From: Plantibacter sp. PA-3-X8
Lineage (GTDB): Bacteria > Actinomycetota > Actinomycetes > Actinomycetales > Microbacteriaceae
Direction: 5' to 3'
Assembly (NCBI RefSeq): GCF_003856975.1
Contig: NZ_CP033107.1
Span: 1,860,001-1,924,000 of the forward strand
DNA: 64,000 nucleotides
A program made the translations under genes and the position numbers. Position 1 is the stretch's first letter, and every line of letters starts with the position of its first letter. The notes under the pieces were generated by a model. It saw only the letters and a list, made by a program, of their open reading frames with translations. It was not told the origin of the DNA and ran no database searches. Positions 34,108 through 42,935 of this stretch are shown here, piece by piece.

Positions 34108-36126
34108 ATGAGCTTCGACGAAGACGCCCGAGCAGCGAGCACCGCGGTGCACGCGGGAGGCCGGTACGCCGCCGTCGCACCGATCGCGGGAGTCCGCATC
34201 CCGCTGGGCGCCCGACAGGTCGCGCTGGGAGATGGCGAGCTCGGTGCGTGGCAGCGTCGGAACCGCGACGCCACCGTCCCGCACTCGATCGAGCAGCTCC
34301 GCCTCGCCGGCAACCTCGACAACCTCGCCCGGATCGCCGATCCCGGCGACGGCACGTCACGCTTCCGCGGGCGCTACCCGTTCCTCGACACGGACGTCTT
34401 CAAGACCCTCGAAGGCCTCGCCTACCTGCTCGCCGAGGACGAGGTCGTCGGGGCGGCACCCGGCGATATCCGCGACTTCTACGAGGAGGCCGTCGGCGTC
34501 ATCGAAGCCGCGCAGCGGGAGGACGGGTACCTCAACTCCTACTTCCAGGCTCCGGAGATCGAGAAGGAACCCTGGGAGGACCTCGCCTGGGGCCACGAGC
34601 TGTACAACCTCGGGCACCTCATCCAGGCGGCGATCGCCGCGAAGCGTCGTCTCGGCGACGACCGTCTGCTGATCGTCGCCCGGGCGTTCGCCGACCTCGC
34701 CGTCGAACGGTTCGGACCGGACGGCAACCCGCAGGTGTGCGGGCACCCCGAGGTCGAGATGGCCCTGGTCGAGCTGTTCCGTGAGACCGGCGTGCCGTCC
34801 TACCTCGAGCTCGCGACCGCGTTCGTCGACCGACGTGGTCACGGCACGGTCGAGCTCCGGGTCTTCCCCGCCGAGTACTTCCAGGACTCGGCCCCACTGC
34901 GCGACCTCGACTCCGTGACCGGACACGCCGTCCGCATGGCCTACCTGGCCGCCGGAGCGACCGACGTCGCCCTCGAACGCGGCGACCAGGAGCTGCTCGC
35001 ATCGCTGCAGCGGCTCTGGGACGACATGGTGGAGACGAAGCTCTACCTCACGGGCGGCCTCGGGAGTCGACACTCCGACGAGGCGATCGGCGACCGCTAC
35101 GAGTTGCCGTCCGAACGCTCCTACAGCGAGACGTGTGCGGCGATCGCCGTCATGCAGTGGGGCTGGCGCCTGTACCTCGCGACCGGGTCGGCGGCCGTCC
35201 TCGACACCGTCGAGACCGTCCTCTACAACGCGTACGCCGCCGGCCTCTCCGCGGACGGCATGGCCTTCTTCTACGACAACCCGCTGCAGCGTCGCCCCGA
35301 CCACCTGCAGCGGTCGGGGGCGGAGGCGGACGGCGAACTCCTCAGACGGAGCTGGTTCGGCTGCCCGTGCTGCCCGCCGAACATCGTGCGCTGGACCGCG
35401 GAGCTGCAGGATCACCTCGCGACGTCGACCCCCGCCGGTGTCGAAGTCGCCCACCTCACCGCGGCGTCGATCACGACCGAGCGGCTCTCCGTCACCGTCG
35501 ACACCGCGTATCCGTGGGACGGAGCGGTCACCGTGACGGTGGACACCGCCGCCGACGACGAGGTCGAGCTCGCGATCCGCATCCCCGCGTGGGTCGTGGG
35601 CGGCTCCATCCGCGTGGGCGGATCGAGCGCGCCGCTCGAGCCCGTCGACGGGTGGATCCGTGTCCGGCGGTGGTGGCGTGCCGGCGACACCGTGGAGCTC
35701 GACCTCCCGATGCCCGTTCGGGCGCACGGCGCGCACCCCTCCGTCGACGCGCTCCGCGGCTCGATCGCCTTCGCCCGCGGACCGATCGTCTCCTGCGCCG
35801 AGCAGCAGGACACGACGGCGGACCTCGACCTCCTGCGGTTTTCCGGAGCCGACGCGGATCGCGCGGTCGTCGAGCACCGTCGGATCCTGGACAGGGAGGA
35901 GATCGACGCCGTCACGCTCCTCGTCCCGGCGACCGTCGACGCCCCCGCTCCGGCCGTGCTCTACCCGATCCTGTCCGGGGCGCCCGACGCCGAGCCCGCC
36001 ACGGCACCGCTCGCCGAGGTCGCGACGACGGCCTCGGTGACACAGACCACCGCGACCCTCATCCCCTACGCCCTCTGGGGCAACCGCGAACCGGGTGCCA
36101 TGCGCGTCTGGTTCCGCTCGCACTGA
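34108..36126 (+). CDS. GH127 beta-L-arabinofuranosidase
   Basis: This 672-residue enzyme resembles HypBA1 of Bifidobacterium longum, which cleaves terminal beta-L-arabinofuranose from hydroxyproline-linked arabino-oligosaccharides of plant extensins. The zinc/catalytic set of that family is present: Glu341 and Cys343 (SETCAA) and Cys421-Cys422 (GCPCCPPN), closely matching Glu338, Cys340, Cys417 and Cys418 there. An (alpha/alpha)6 barrel is followed by beta domains. No signal peptide is seen, so it should act in the cytoplasm on imported material. It is the first gene of the catabolic island, directly after the operator-controlled promoter. Confidence 0.88.
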   Translation: MSFDEDARAASTAVHAGGRYAAVAPIAGVRIPLGARQVALGDGELGAWQRRNRDATVPHSIEQLRLAGNLDNLARIADPGDGTSRFRGRYPFLDTDVFKTLEGLAYLLAEDEVVGAAPGDIRDFYEEAVGVIEAAQREDGYLNSYFQAPEIEKEPWEDLAWGHELYNLGHLIQAAIAAKRRLGDDRLLIVARAFADLAVERFGPDGNPQVCGHPEVEMALVELFRETGVPSYLELATAFVDRRGHGTVELRVFPAEYFQDSAPLRDLDSVTGHAVRMAYLAAGATDVALERGDQELLASLQRLWDDMVETKLYLTGGLGSRHSDEAIGDRYELPSERSYSETCAAIAVMQWGWRLYLATGSAAVLDTVETVLYNAYAAGLSADGMAFFYDNPLQRRPDHLQRSGAEADGELLRRSWFGCPCCPPNIVRWTAELQDHLATSTPAGVEVAHLTAASITTERLSVTVDTAYPWDGAVTVTVDTAADDEVELAIRIPAWVVGGSIRVGGSSAPLEPVDGWIRVRRWWRAGDTVELDLPMPVRAHGAHPSVDALRGSIAFARGPIVSCAEQQDTTADLDLLRFSGADADRAVVEHRRILDREEIDAVTLLVPATVDAPAPAVLYPILSGAPDAEPATAPLAEVATTASVTQTTATLIPYALWGNREPGAMRVWFRSH

Positions 36127-36204
36127 CCTCCTCCCGTCCCCCGACCCCGCTCCACCCTCTCCACCCGCGGGCGACCCGCCCGATCGACACGAAAGCAGAG
36201 CGTC

Positions 36205-37899
36205 ATGAAGCAACGATTCTCCATCCCCGCCCTCGCGGCGGCGGCCGTCCTCCTCCTCGCGGGGTGTACCTCCGCGGGTTCGGGCTCGGGAGGTGACGGA
36301 CCGTCCAGCACCCCGGTGAAGGGCGGCACCGTCGACGTCCTCCTGAACGCGGACTTCTCGCACCTCGACCCGGTCCAGGGCTTCGACGGCGGCGTGAACA
36401 ACTTCTACCGCCTCATCTACCGCACGTTGACGACGCAGTCCACGGGCGAGGGCGCCAAGGGCACCGAGATGGTGCCCGACCTCGCGACCGACCTCGGCAC
36501 GGTGAGCGACGACGGCCTCCAGTGGACGTTCACGCTCAAGGACGACCTCAAGTTCGAGGACGGCACGCCGATCACGAGCAAGGACGTGAAGTTCGGCGTC
36601 GAGCGCTCCTTCGACCCTGCCATCGCCGTCGGATCGCCCTACGCCCGCCTCACGATCGCCGGCACGGACTCGTACGAGGGCCCGTACATCACGGGTGACC
36701 TGCCGTCCATCCAGACGCCGGACGACCAGACCATCGTTTTCACGCTCAAGGAGCCGTTCGCCGACTTCGCGAGCGTCGTCGGGCAGAACAGCTTCACGCC
36801 CTTCCCCGCCGACACCGAGCGGGTGACGACGACGAGCCTCGACAAGATGCCGATCGCCTCCGGCCCCTACAAGGTCGACAGCTACGAGCGCGGCTCGCAG
36901 CTGAAGCTCGTCCGCAACGACTCGTGGGACCCGAAGACGGACGACGTCCGCAAGGCCTACCCGGACGGCTTCGATTTCACCTTCGGCCTCGACGCCTCGA
37001 CCATCGACGAGCGCATGATCGCCGGCCAGGGTGACGACGCGAACGCGATCGCCGGGTCCGTCCAGGCAGCCTCCATCTCCCGGATCCAGACGCCGGCACT
37101 CAAGGCACGCACCATCGCCGGCCTCCAGGGCTGCACCACGTACATGGGTCTGAACACGACCAAGCCGAACATGGACAACCCGCTGGTCCGCCAGGCCATC
37201 GCCTACGCCATCGACCGCGAGTCGGTGAAGGACGCCTCGGGCGGATCGCAGCTCGCGGACATCGCGACCACCATGCTGCCGCCCACCGTCGCCGGCCACA
37301 CCGAATTCGACCTCTACCCGAGCAAGGACAACGCAGGCGACCCGGAGAAGGCCAAGGAACTCCTCACCGAGGCGGGCCTCCCCGACGGCTTCTCGTTCAC
37401 GCTCGACATCCGCAGCCAGCCCAAGATGCAGGCGCAGGCCGAGGCGGTGCAGCAGGCGCTCGCGAAGGCCGGCATCACGGTGAACTTCAACCTCATCGAC
37501 ACCTCGACCTACTACGAGGTCATCGGCACGACGTCGCAGCAGAACGACGCCGCCATCACCGGCTGGTGCCCGGACTGGGCCTCCGGCTCGACCTTCCTGC
37601 CGCCGCTCTTCGACGGCTCGCAGATCTTCCCGAAGGGCAACTCGAACATCGCACAGCTGAACGACCCCGCCGTCAACGAGCGCATCGCCGAGATCCGCGC
37701 GATGACCGACACCGACGAGGCCAACGCCGCTTGGGGCGCGCTCGACGAGCAGATCCAGAAGCTCGTGCCGACGGTGCCGCTGCTGTTCGAGAAGACGGTC
37801 ATGGTCGTCGGAGCGAACGTCGCCGGTGCGTACTCGCACGCCGGGTACTCCGGTGGCATCGACTACGTGTCCGTCGGCCTGTCCTCGGCCGGCAAGTAG
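36205..37899 (+). CDS. ABC transporter substrate-binding lipoprotein, peptide type (SBP_bac_5)
   Basis: This 564-residue protein has a lipoprotein signal with Cys21 (LLLAGC), a Gly/Ser-rich linker, and the DppA/OppA family body: GGTVDVLLNADFSHLDPVQG near the N-terminus and VRQAIAYAIDRESV in the middle. It should capture peptides or peptide-like ligands outside the membrane and hand them to the permeases encoded next. Its neighbours (arabinofuranosidase, proline-specific peptidases, hydroxyproline catabolism) suggest hydroxyproline-rich peptides or glycopeptides. It lies 78 nt after the GH127 gene. Confidence 0.88.
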   Translation: MKQRFSIPALAAAAVLLLAGCTSAGSGSGGDGPSSTPVKGGTVDVLLNADFSHLDPVQGFDGGVNNFYRLIYRTLTTQSTGEGAKGTEMVPDLATDLGTVSDDGLQWTFTLKDDLKFEDGTPITSKDVKFGVERSFDPAIAVGSPYARLTIAGTDSYEGPYITGDLPSIQTPDDQTIVFTLKEPFADFASVVGQNSFTPFPADTERVTTTSLDKMPIASGPYKVDSYERGSQLKLVRNDSWDPKTDDVRKAYPDGFDFTFGLDASTIDERMIAGQGDDANAIAGSVQAASISRIQTPALKARTIAGLQGCTTYMGLNTTKPNMDNPLVRQAIAYAIDRESVKDASGGSQLADIATTMLPPTVAGHTEFDLYPSKDNAGDPEKAKELLTEAGLPDGFSFTLDIRSQPKMQAQAEAVQQALAKAGITVNFNLIDTSTYYEVIGTTSQQNDAAITGWCPDWASGSTFLPPLFDGSQIFPKGNSNIAQLNDPAVNERIAEIRAMTDTDEANAAWGALDEQIQKLVPTVPLLFEKTVMVVGANVAGAYSHAGYSGGIDYVSVGLSSAGK

Positions 37900-37920
37900 T
37901 CGGAAAGCCGGTAGCCGCAG

Positions 37921-38880
37921 ATGTCGTCGTCCGTTCCCAGTGAGCTGACCACCGTCGCCGAGGAGGTGGGTGCGCCGGTCGGTGCGCCCACCCCCGCGCG
38001 GCGGGTGATCGCCTCCCTCCGCTCCAGCCCGCCGGTGCTGCTCAGCGTCGCGTTCATCGTGCTCGTCGTGCTGCTCGCGATCCTCGCCCCGCTGATCACC
38101 GCGATCAGCGGCTGGGGTCCGTACACCTTCGACAAGTCGGCGGTGGACTCCGACCTCGGCGGCGTGCCGATCGGCAACCTCGGCGGGATCTCCGCCGAGC
38201 ACTGGTTCGGGGTCGAACCCGGGAACGGACGCGACATCTTCGCGCGCATCGCCTTCGGTGCGCAGGTGTCGCTGTCGATCGCCGTCTCGGCGACGATCGT
38301 CACCACCGTGCTCGGCGTCGTGCTCGGCATGCTCGCCGGCTTCTACGGCGGGTGGGTCGACCAGGTCGTCTCCCGCGTCATGGACTTCCTCATGGCGTTC
38401 CCATCGCTCATCTTCATGATCGCGCTCCTGTCGGCCCTGCCCGCCGGCAACCGACCGGTCCTGCTCGTCGTCGTGCTGAGCCTCTTCGGCTGGCCGTACA
38501 CCGCTCGGGTGGTGCGCGGTCAGGCGATGTCGCTGCGGACGAGCGAGTTCGTCGAATCGGCGCGTGCTTCGGGCGCCGGGGGCATCCGCATCGTCTTCCG
38601 CGAGATCCTGCCGAACCTCCGCGGCACCATCATCGTCCTGGCCACCCTCGCCGTTCCCGGTTACATCGGCACGGAGGCGGGCCTCTCCTTCCTCGGTGTC
38701 GGCGTCACCCCGCCCACGCCGAGCTGGGGCCAGATGATCGCGACCGCGGTCGGTTGGTACGCGGTCGACCCGATGTACTTCCTGATCCCCGGCACCTTCC
38801 TGTTCCTCACGGTGCTGTCCTTCACCGTGCTCGGCGACCGCCTGCGCAAGGCCCTCGACTCGGGAGACGCCGCCTCATGA
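37921..38880 (+). CDS. peptide ABC transporter permease (DppC-type)
   Basis: This 319-residue inner-membrane protein has an N-terminal helix, the extracellular DppC-like loop (HWFGVEPGNGRDIFARIAFG), and the permease EAA-like loop FVESARASGAGGIRIVFREILPN. About six membrane helices are present. It forms the channel with the DppB-type subunit encoded next. It starts 21 nt after the binding-protein stop, and its own stop overlaps the next ATG (ATGA). The DppC gene before DppB is the reverse of the usual order. Confidence 0.88.
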   Translation: MSSSVPSELTTVAEEVGAPVGAPTPARRVIASLRSSPPVLLSVAFIVLVVLLAILAPLITAISGWGPYTFDKSAVDSDLGGVPIGNLGGISAEHWFGVEPGNGRDIFARIAFGAQVSLSIAVSATIVTTVLGVVLGMLAGFYGGWVDQVVSRVMDFLMAFPSLIFMIALLSALPAGNRPVLLVVVLSLFGWPYTARVVRGQAMSLRTSEFVESARASGAGGIRIVFREILPNLRGTIIVLATLAVPGYIGTEAGLSFLGVGVTPPTPSWGQMIATAVGWYAVDPMYFLIPGTFLFLTVLSFTVLGDRLRKALDSGDAAS

Positions 38881-39872
38881 CCCTCTACCTCCTGCGCCGG
38901 ATCGCGTCGGCGATCGGCATCCTGCTGCTCATCAGCCTCTTCACCTACGTCATCTTCTTCCTGCTGTCGCCCGACCCGGCGGTGCAGATCTGCGGCAAGA
39001 CCTGCACCCCCGACCGCATCGACCAGATCCGGGCGCAGCTCGGGCTCGACCAGCCGTTCTGGCAGCAGTACCTCGAGTTCATCCGGGGGATCGTCATGGG
39101 CCGGAGCTACGGGGAGGGCGCCTCGGCGGTCTCCTGCGCGGCGCCGTGCCTCGGCTTCAGCTTCCAGACCAACGAGTCCGTCATGGACATGATCACCGCG
39201 CGCTTCCCGGTGACCGCGACGGTCGCGATCGGTGCGGCGGTCCTCTGGCTGCTCGTCGGCGTCAGCGGTGGCCTGCTCAGCGCCGTCAAGCAGGGGACCG
39301 GCTGGGACCGTGGGGCGATGATGGTCGCCCTCGCCGGTATCAGCCTGCCGAACTACTTCCTCGCGCTCCTCCTGCAGTACGTCCTCGTGGTGCAATTGCA
39401 GATCCTGCCGTTCCCGCAGGCCGTGCCCTTCGCCGAGGACCCGGTCCGGTGGTTCCAGAACTACCTCATGCCGTGGATCGTGCTCGCCCTCGGCTACGCG
39501 TCGATGTACGCGAGGCTCGTCCGGGCGAACGTCATCGACACCCTCGGTGAGAACTTCATGCGGACCGCCCGGGCGAAGGGCCTGCCCGCGCCGCTCATCC
39601 TGCGCCGCCATGCGCTGCGCCCGGCGCTCACGCCCGTCGTCACGCTCTTCGGCATGGACTTCGCGGGCCTCCTCGGGGGCGCCCTCATCACCGAGACGGT
39701 GTTCGGGTTGAACGGCGTCGGCAAGCTCGCCGCCGACTCGATCGCGAAGAACGACCAGCCCGTCATCATGGGCGTCACCCTGCTGGCCGCGTTCTTCGTG
39801 GTCATCGGCAACGTCGTGGTCGACGTCGTGTACACGTTCCTCGACCCGAGAGTGAGAGTGAAGAGCGCATGA
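38877..39872 (+). CDS. peptide ABC transporter permease (DppB-type)
   Basis: This 331-residue membrane protein begins MTLYLLRRIASAIG, the usual N-terminus of DppB/OppB, followed by a loop with PDRIDQIRAQLGLDQPFWQQY and helices with the cytoplasmic NFMRTARAKGLP EAA-type loop. A Cys pair (ICGKTC) and another (SCAAPC) lie in the large extracellular loop, possibly disulfides, which are not typical for the family. ATG 38877 overlaps the preceding stop by 4 nt; longer in-frame sequence upstream is shadow. Confidence 0.88.
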   Translation: MTLYLLRRIASAIGILLLISLFTYVIFFLLSPDPAVQICGKTCTPDRIDQIRAQLGLDQPFWQQYLEFIRGIVMGRSYGEGASAVSCAAPCLGFSFQTNESVMDMITARFPVTATVAIGAAVLWLLVGVSGGLLSAVKQGTGWDRGAMMVALAGISLPNYFLALLLQYVLVVQLQILPFPQAVPFAEDPVRWFQNYLMPWIVLALGYASMYARLVRANVIDTLGENFMRTARAKGLPAPLILRRHALRPALTPVVTLFGMDFAGLLGGALITETVFGLNGVGKLAADSIAKNDQPVIMGVTLLAAFFVVIGNVVVDVVYTFLDPRVRVKSA

Positions 39873-40750
39873 GCCCCACCGTCACCAGGACCATCTCCCT
39901 GCCCGTCCCCGGGGCGGCGCTGCTCGAGGTCGACGACCTCACGGTCACCTTCCCGACCACCTCCGGCGACATCGACGTGGTGCGGAAGGCGTCGTTCGCG
40001 GTCCAGCACGGCCAGACCCTCGGCATCGTGGGCGAGTCCGGCTCCGGCAAGTCCATGACCTCGCTCGCGATCATGGGACTGCTCCCGAACGGCGGGCGCA
40101 CGACCGGCAGCGTCCGGCTGAGCGGACACGAGCTCGTCGGTCGCAGCGACCGCGAGATGCGGCGGGTGCGCGGCGATCGGATCGCGATGGTCTTCCAGGA
40201 CCCGCTCTCCTCGCTCAACCCGTACTACACCGTCGGACTGCAGATCGAGGAGGCGTACCGCGCCCATCGCGGCGGCTCCCGGAAGGCCGCCAGGGCCGTC
40301 ACGATCGAGGCCCTCGAACGGGTCCGCATCGCGGACGCCTCCCGGCGGGTCGACCACTACCCGCACCAGTTCTCTGGCGGCATGCGGCAGCGCATCATGA
40401 TCGCCATGGCGCTCTGTCTGGAACCCGACCTGCTCATCGCGGACGAACCGACGACGGCGCTCGACGTCACCGTCCAGGCGCAGATCCTCGACCTCCTCTC
40501 CGAACTGCAACGGGAGACCGGTGCCGGCATGATCTTCATCACCCACGACCTCGCCGTCGTCAGTCAGGTCGCCGACGACGTGCTCGTCATGCGCGGCGGC
40601 GACCCCGTCGAGATGGGCACGGCCGAACAGATCTTCTCCCGACCACAGGCGGCGTACACCCGGGCGCTCCTCGACGCCCTCCCGCGGATCGACGACCCGT
40701 TCACCGGGCGGCCGACGGCACCCGCCACGACCGGAGAGGGACAGGCATGA
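39869..40750 (+). CDS. peptide ABC transporter ATP-binding protein (DppD-type)
   Basis: This 293-residue nucleotide-binding subunit has Walker A (GESGSGKS, about residue 53), the ABC signature (FSGGMRQR), Walker B ([12 protein letters not shown]) and the switch His (ITHDLAV). It pairs with the following ATPase to power import. The start overlaps the preceding stop by 4 nt (ATGA). The C-terminus is shorter than in typical DppD and keeps the Pro-rich end. It belongs to the same operon as both permeases. Confidence 0.9.
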   Translation: MSPTVTRTISLPVPGAALLEVDDLTVTFPTTSGDIDVVRKASFAVQHGQTLGIVGESGSGKSMTSLAIMGLLPNGGRTTGSVRLSGHELVGRSDREMRRVRGDRIAMVFQDPLSSLNPYYTVGLQIEEAYRAHRGGSRKAARAVTIEALERVRIADASRRVDHYPHQFSGGMRQRIMIAMALCLEPDLLIADEPTTALDVTVQAQILDLLSELQRETGAGMIFITHDLAVVSQVADDVLVMRGGDPVEMGTAEQIFSRPQAAYTRALLDALPRIDDPFTGRPTAPATTGEGQA

Positions 40751-41625
40751 ACGACGCACCAGTGCTCCTGCAGGCCACCGGGCTCACGAAGGACTTCACC
40801 ACGAGGGGCGACGGCGCGTTCCGCGCACGCACCACCCAGTTCCGCGCCGTCGACGACGTCGGGTTCGCCGTCCGCGCCGGCGAGACGCTCGGCATCGTCG
40901 GGGAGTCGGGCAGCGGCAAGTCGACGACCGCGCGGATGATCGCGAAGCTCATCGAACCGACCGCCGGCACGATCACCTTCGACGGCGAGGACGTCACCAC
41001 TGCGCGTGGGCCGGCGCTCGCCGCGTTCCGGACGAAGGTGCAGGTCGTCTTCCAGGACCCGTTCTCCTCCCTCAACCCGAGGCACACCGTCGAGCGCATC
41101 GTGTCGGCACCGCTCGACTACCAGGGCATCACCCCGAAGCAGGGCAAGCGTGCCCTCGTGCGCGACCTGCTCGACCGCGTCGGCCTGAACCCCGACCACC
41201 TCCAGCGCTACCCGCGGCAGTTCTCCGGCGGCCAGGCCCAGCGCATCGGGATCGCCCGGGCGCTCGCCGTCTCCCCGAAGCTCGTGATCTGCGACGAGGC
41301 GGTGTCGGCGCTCGACGTGTCGGTGCAGGCACGCATCATCGACCTGCTGCGCGACCTGCAGGCCGAGCGCGGCCTGAGCTACCTGTTCATCGCGCACGAC
41401 CTCGCCGTCGTGCGGCAGATCGCGCACGACGTCGCCGTCATGCACCGGGGCAAGGTGGTCGAGCAGGGTGACCGCGAGGCGATCTTCGACCACCCGCAGG
41501 ACGAGTACACGAAGACCCTGCTCGCCGCCGTGCCCACGATCGACCCGAGCTGGGAGGCCGCGCGTGCCACCATGCTCGAACAGGAGCGGACGCACGGACC
41601 GGCCGCCGGAAGGACACAGGCATGA
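40747..41625 (+). CDS. peptide ABC transporter ATP-binding protein (DppF-type)
   Basis: This 292-residue ATPase has GESGSGKST (Walker A), FSGGQAQRIG (signature), LVICDEAVSALD (Walker B; the usual DEPVSALD has become DEAVSALD) and IAHDLAV. Start and stop both overlap neighbours by 4 nt, showing tight translational coupling from the first ATPase to the peptidase gene. It completes the five-part importer: binding protein, two permeases and two ATPases. Confidence 0.9.
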   Translation: MNDAPVLLQATGLTKDFTTRGDGAFRARTTQFRAVDDVGFAVRAGETLGIVGESGSGKSTTARMIAKLIEPTAGTITFDGEDVTTARGPALAAFRTKVQVVFQDPFSSLNPRHTVERIVSAPLDYQGITPKQGKRALVRDLLDRVGLNPDHLQRYPRQFSGGQAQRIGIARALAVSPKLVICDEAVSALDVSVQARIIDLLRDLQAERGLSYLFIAHDLAVVRQIAHDVAVMHRGKVVEQGDREAIFDHPQDEYTKTLLAAVPTIDPSWEAARATMLEQERTHGPAAGRTQA

Positions 41626-42935
41626 CCCACCGCACCACCACCTCCCTGCTGCCGGGGATCCACGTGACCGACCACACGGTCGACGTCCCGCTCGACTGGC
41701 GACGGCCCGACGACGGCCGCACGATCAGCGTGTTCGCCCGCGAACTCGTCGACCCCCTGCGTCGCGACGAGCAGCTCCCGATCCTCGTGTTCCTCCAGGG
41801 CGGACCGGGCGGCAAAGGCCCGCGTCCGGTGTCCAGGGACGGCTGGATCGCCGAGGCCCTCCGCACCTTCCGGCTCGTGCTGCTCGACCAGCGCGGCACC
41901 GGCCGGAGCACCAGGATCGACGGCCGGTCCATCGCGGCCGTCGGTGATGCTGCCGCACAGGCCGAGTACCTGGAACGCTTCCGGGCCGACTCGATCGTCG
42001 ACGACGCCGAGTACCTGCGCCGCACCGTCTTCGGTGGCCGTCGCTGGTCGACGCTCGGTCAGAGCTACGGCGGGTTCCTCACCCTCACCTACCTCTCGCG
42101 AGCCCCGGAGGGACTGGCCGCCTGCTACGTCACCGGCGGTCTGGCGGGCATCCACCCGTCGGCGGCGGAGGTCTACCGACGCACCTATCCGCGCACCGAG
42201 CGCAAGAACCGGGCCTTCGCCGAGCGGTACCCCCAGGACGTCGACACCGTCGCGCGGATCGCCGACCGACTCGCCGCCGAGGAGGTGCTCCTGCCGGACG
42301 GCGACCGACTCACCGTGCGGCGCTTCCAGAACCTCGGGATCGACTTCGGGATGAAGCCCGGTTACGAGCGTCTCCACTGGCTGCTCGACGAGGCGTTCGA
42401 CAGCGGCGACCGCTTGAGCGACACCTTCCTGGCGCAGGCCTGGGGGAGGACGTCCTACGTCGACAACCCCCTCTTCATCGCCCTGCAGGAGAGCATCTAC
42501 GGTGCCGCCGGCGCGGGGGCGACCGCGTGGGCGGCGCAGGCCGAGCGCGATGCACGGCCGGCGTTCGCCGAGACGGCCAGGCCGCTGCTGTTCACGGGCG
42601 AGATGGTCTATCCCTGGATGTTCGAGGAGATCCGCTCGCTCCGGCCCTTCCAGGGTGCAGTGGAGCGACTGGCGGCCAAGACCGACTGGGACCCGCTGTA
42701 CGACCCCGCGGTCCTGCAGGCGAGCACGGTGCCGCTCGCCGCGGCCGTGTACTTCGACGACATGTACGTGGACGCGCAGCTGCAGTTGGAGACGGTCGAC
42801 GCCGTCGGCGGGGCGACCGCCTGGGTCACGAACGAGTACGAGCACGACGGGATCCAGGACGCCGCCGTGGTGCGCCACCTGTTCTCGATGGTGGACGAGC
42901 GCGGCGGCCGTCGCGCGGATGAGGAGCAGGCATGA
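41622..42935 (+). CDS. S33-family prolyl aminopeptidase-like alpha/beta hydrolase
   Basis: This 437-residue protein has the oxyanion motif GGPGGKGPRP, DQRGTGRST, the nucleophile elbow GQSYGG (Ser148) and a C-terminal HDGI carrying the likely catalytic His. This is the prolyl iminopeptidase layout, longer than classical PIP by an expanded cap. PIPs release N-terminal proline, and some accept hydroxyproline. No signal peptide, so it acts in the cytoplasm. It overlaps both neighbours by 4 nt, directly after the importer genes, as expected for a peptidase that processes the imported peptides. Confidence 0.85.
   Translation: MTHRTTTSLLPGIHVTDHTVDVPLDWRRPDDGRTISVFARELVDPLRRDEQLPILVFLQGGPGGKGPRPVSRDGWIAEALRTFRLVLLDQRGTGRSTRIDGRSIAAVGDAAAQAEYLERFRADSIVDDAEYLRRTVFGGRRWSTLGQSYGGFLTLTYLSRAPEGLAACYVTGGLAGIHPSAAEVYRRTYPRTERKNRAFAERYPQDVDTVARIADRLAAEEVLLPDGDRLTVRRFQNLGIDFGMKPGYERLHWLLDEAFDSGDRLSDTFLAQAWGRTSYVDNPLFIALQESIYGAAGAGATAWAAQAERDARPAFAETARPLLFTGEMVYPWMFEEIRSLRPFQGAVERLAAKTDWDPLYDPAVLQASTVPLAAAVYFDDMYVDAQLQLETVDAVGGATAWVTNEYEHDGIQDAAVVRHLFSMVDERGGRRADEEQA

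Noticed and set aside
34357-38202. Minus-strand open frame of 1281 codons
   Set aside because: Antisense to the GH127 gene and transporter genes, whose own motifs are clear.
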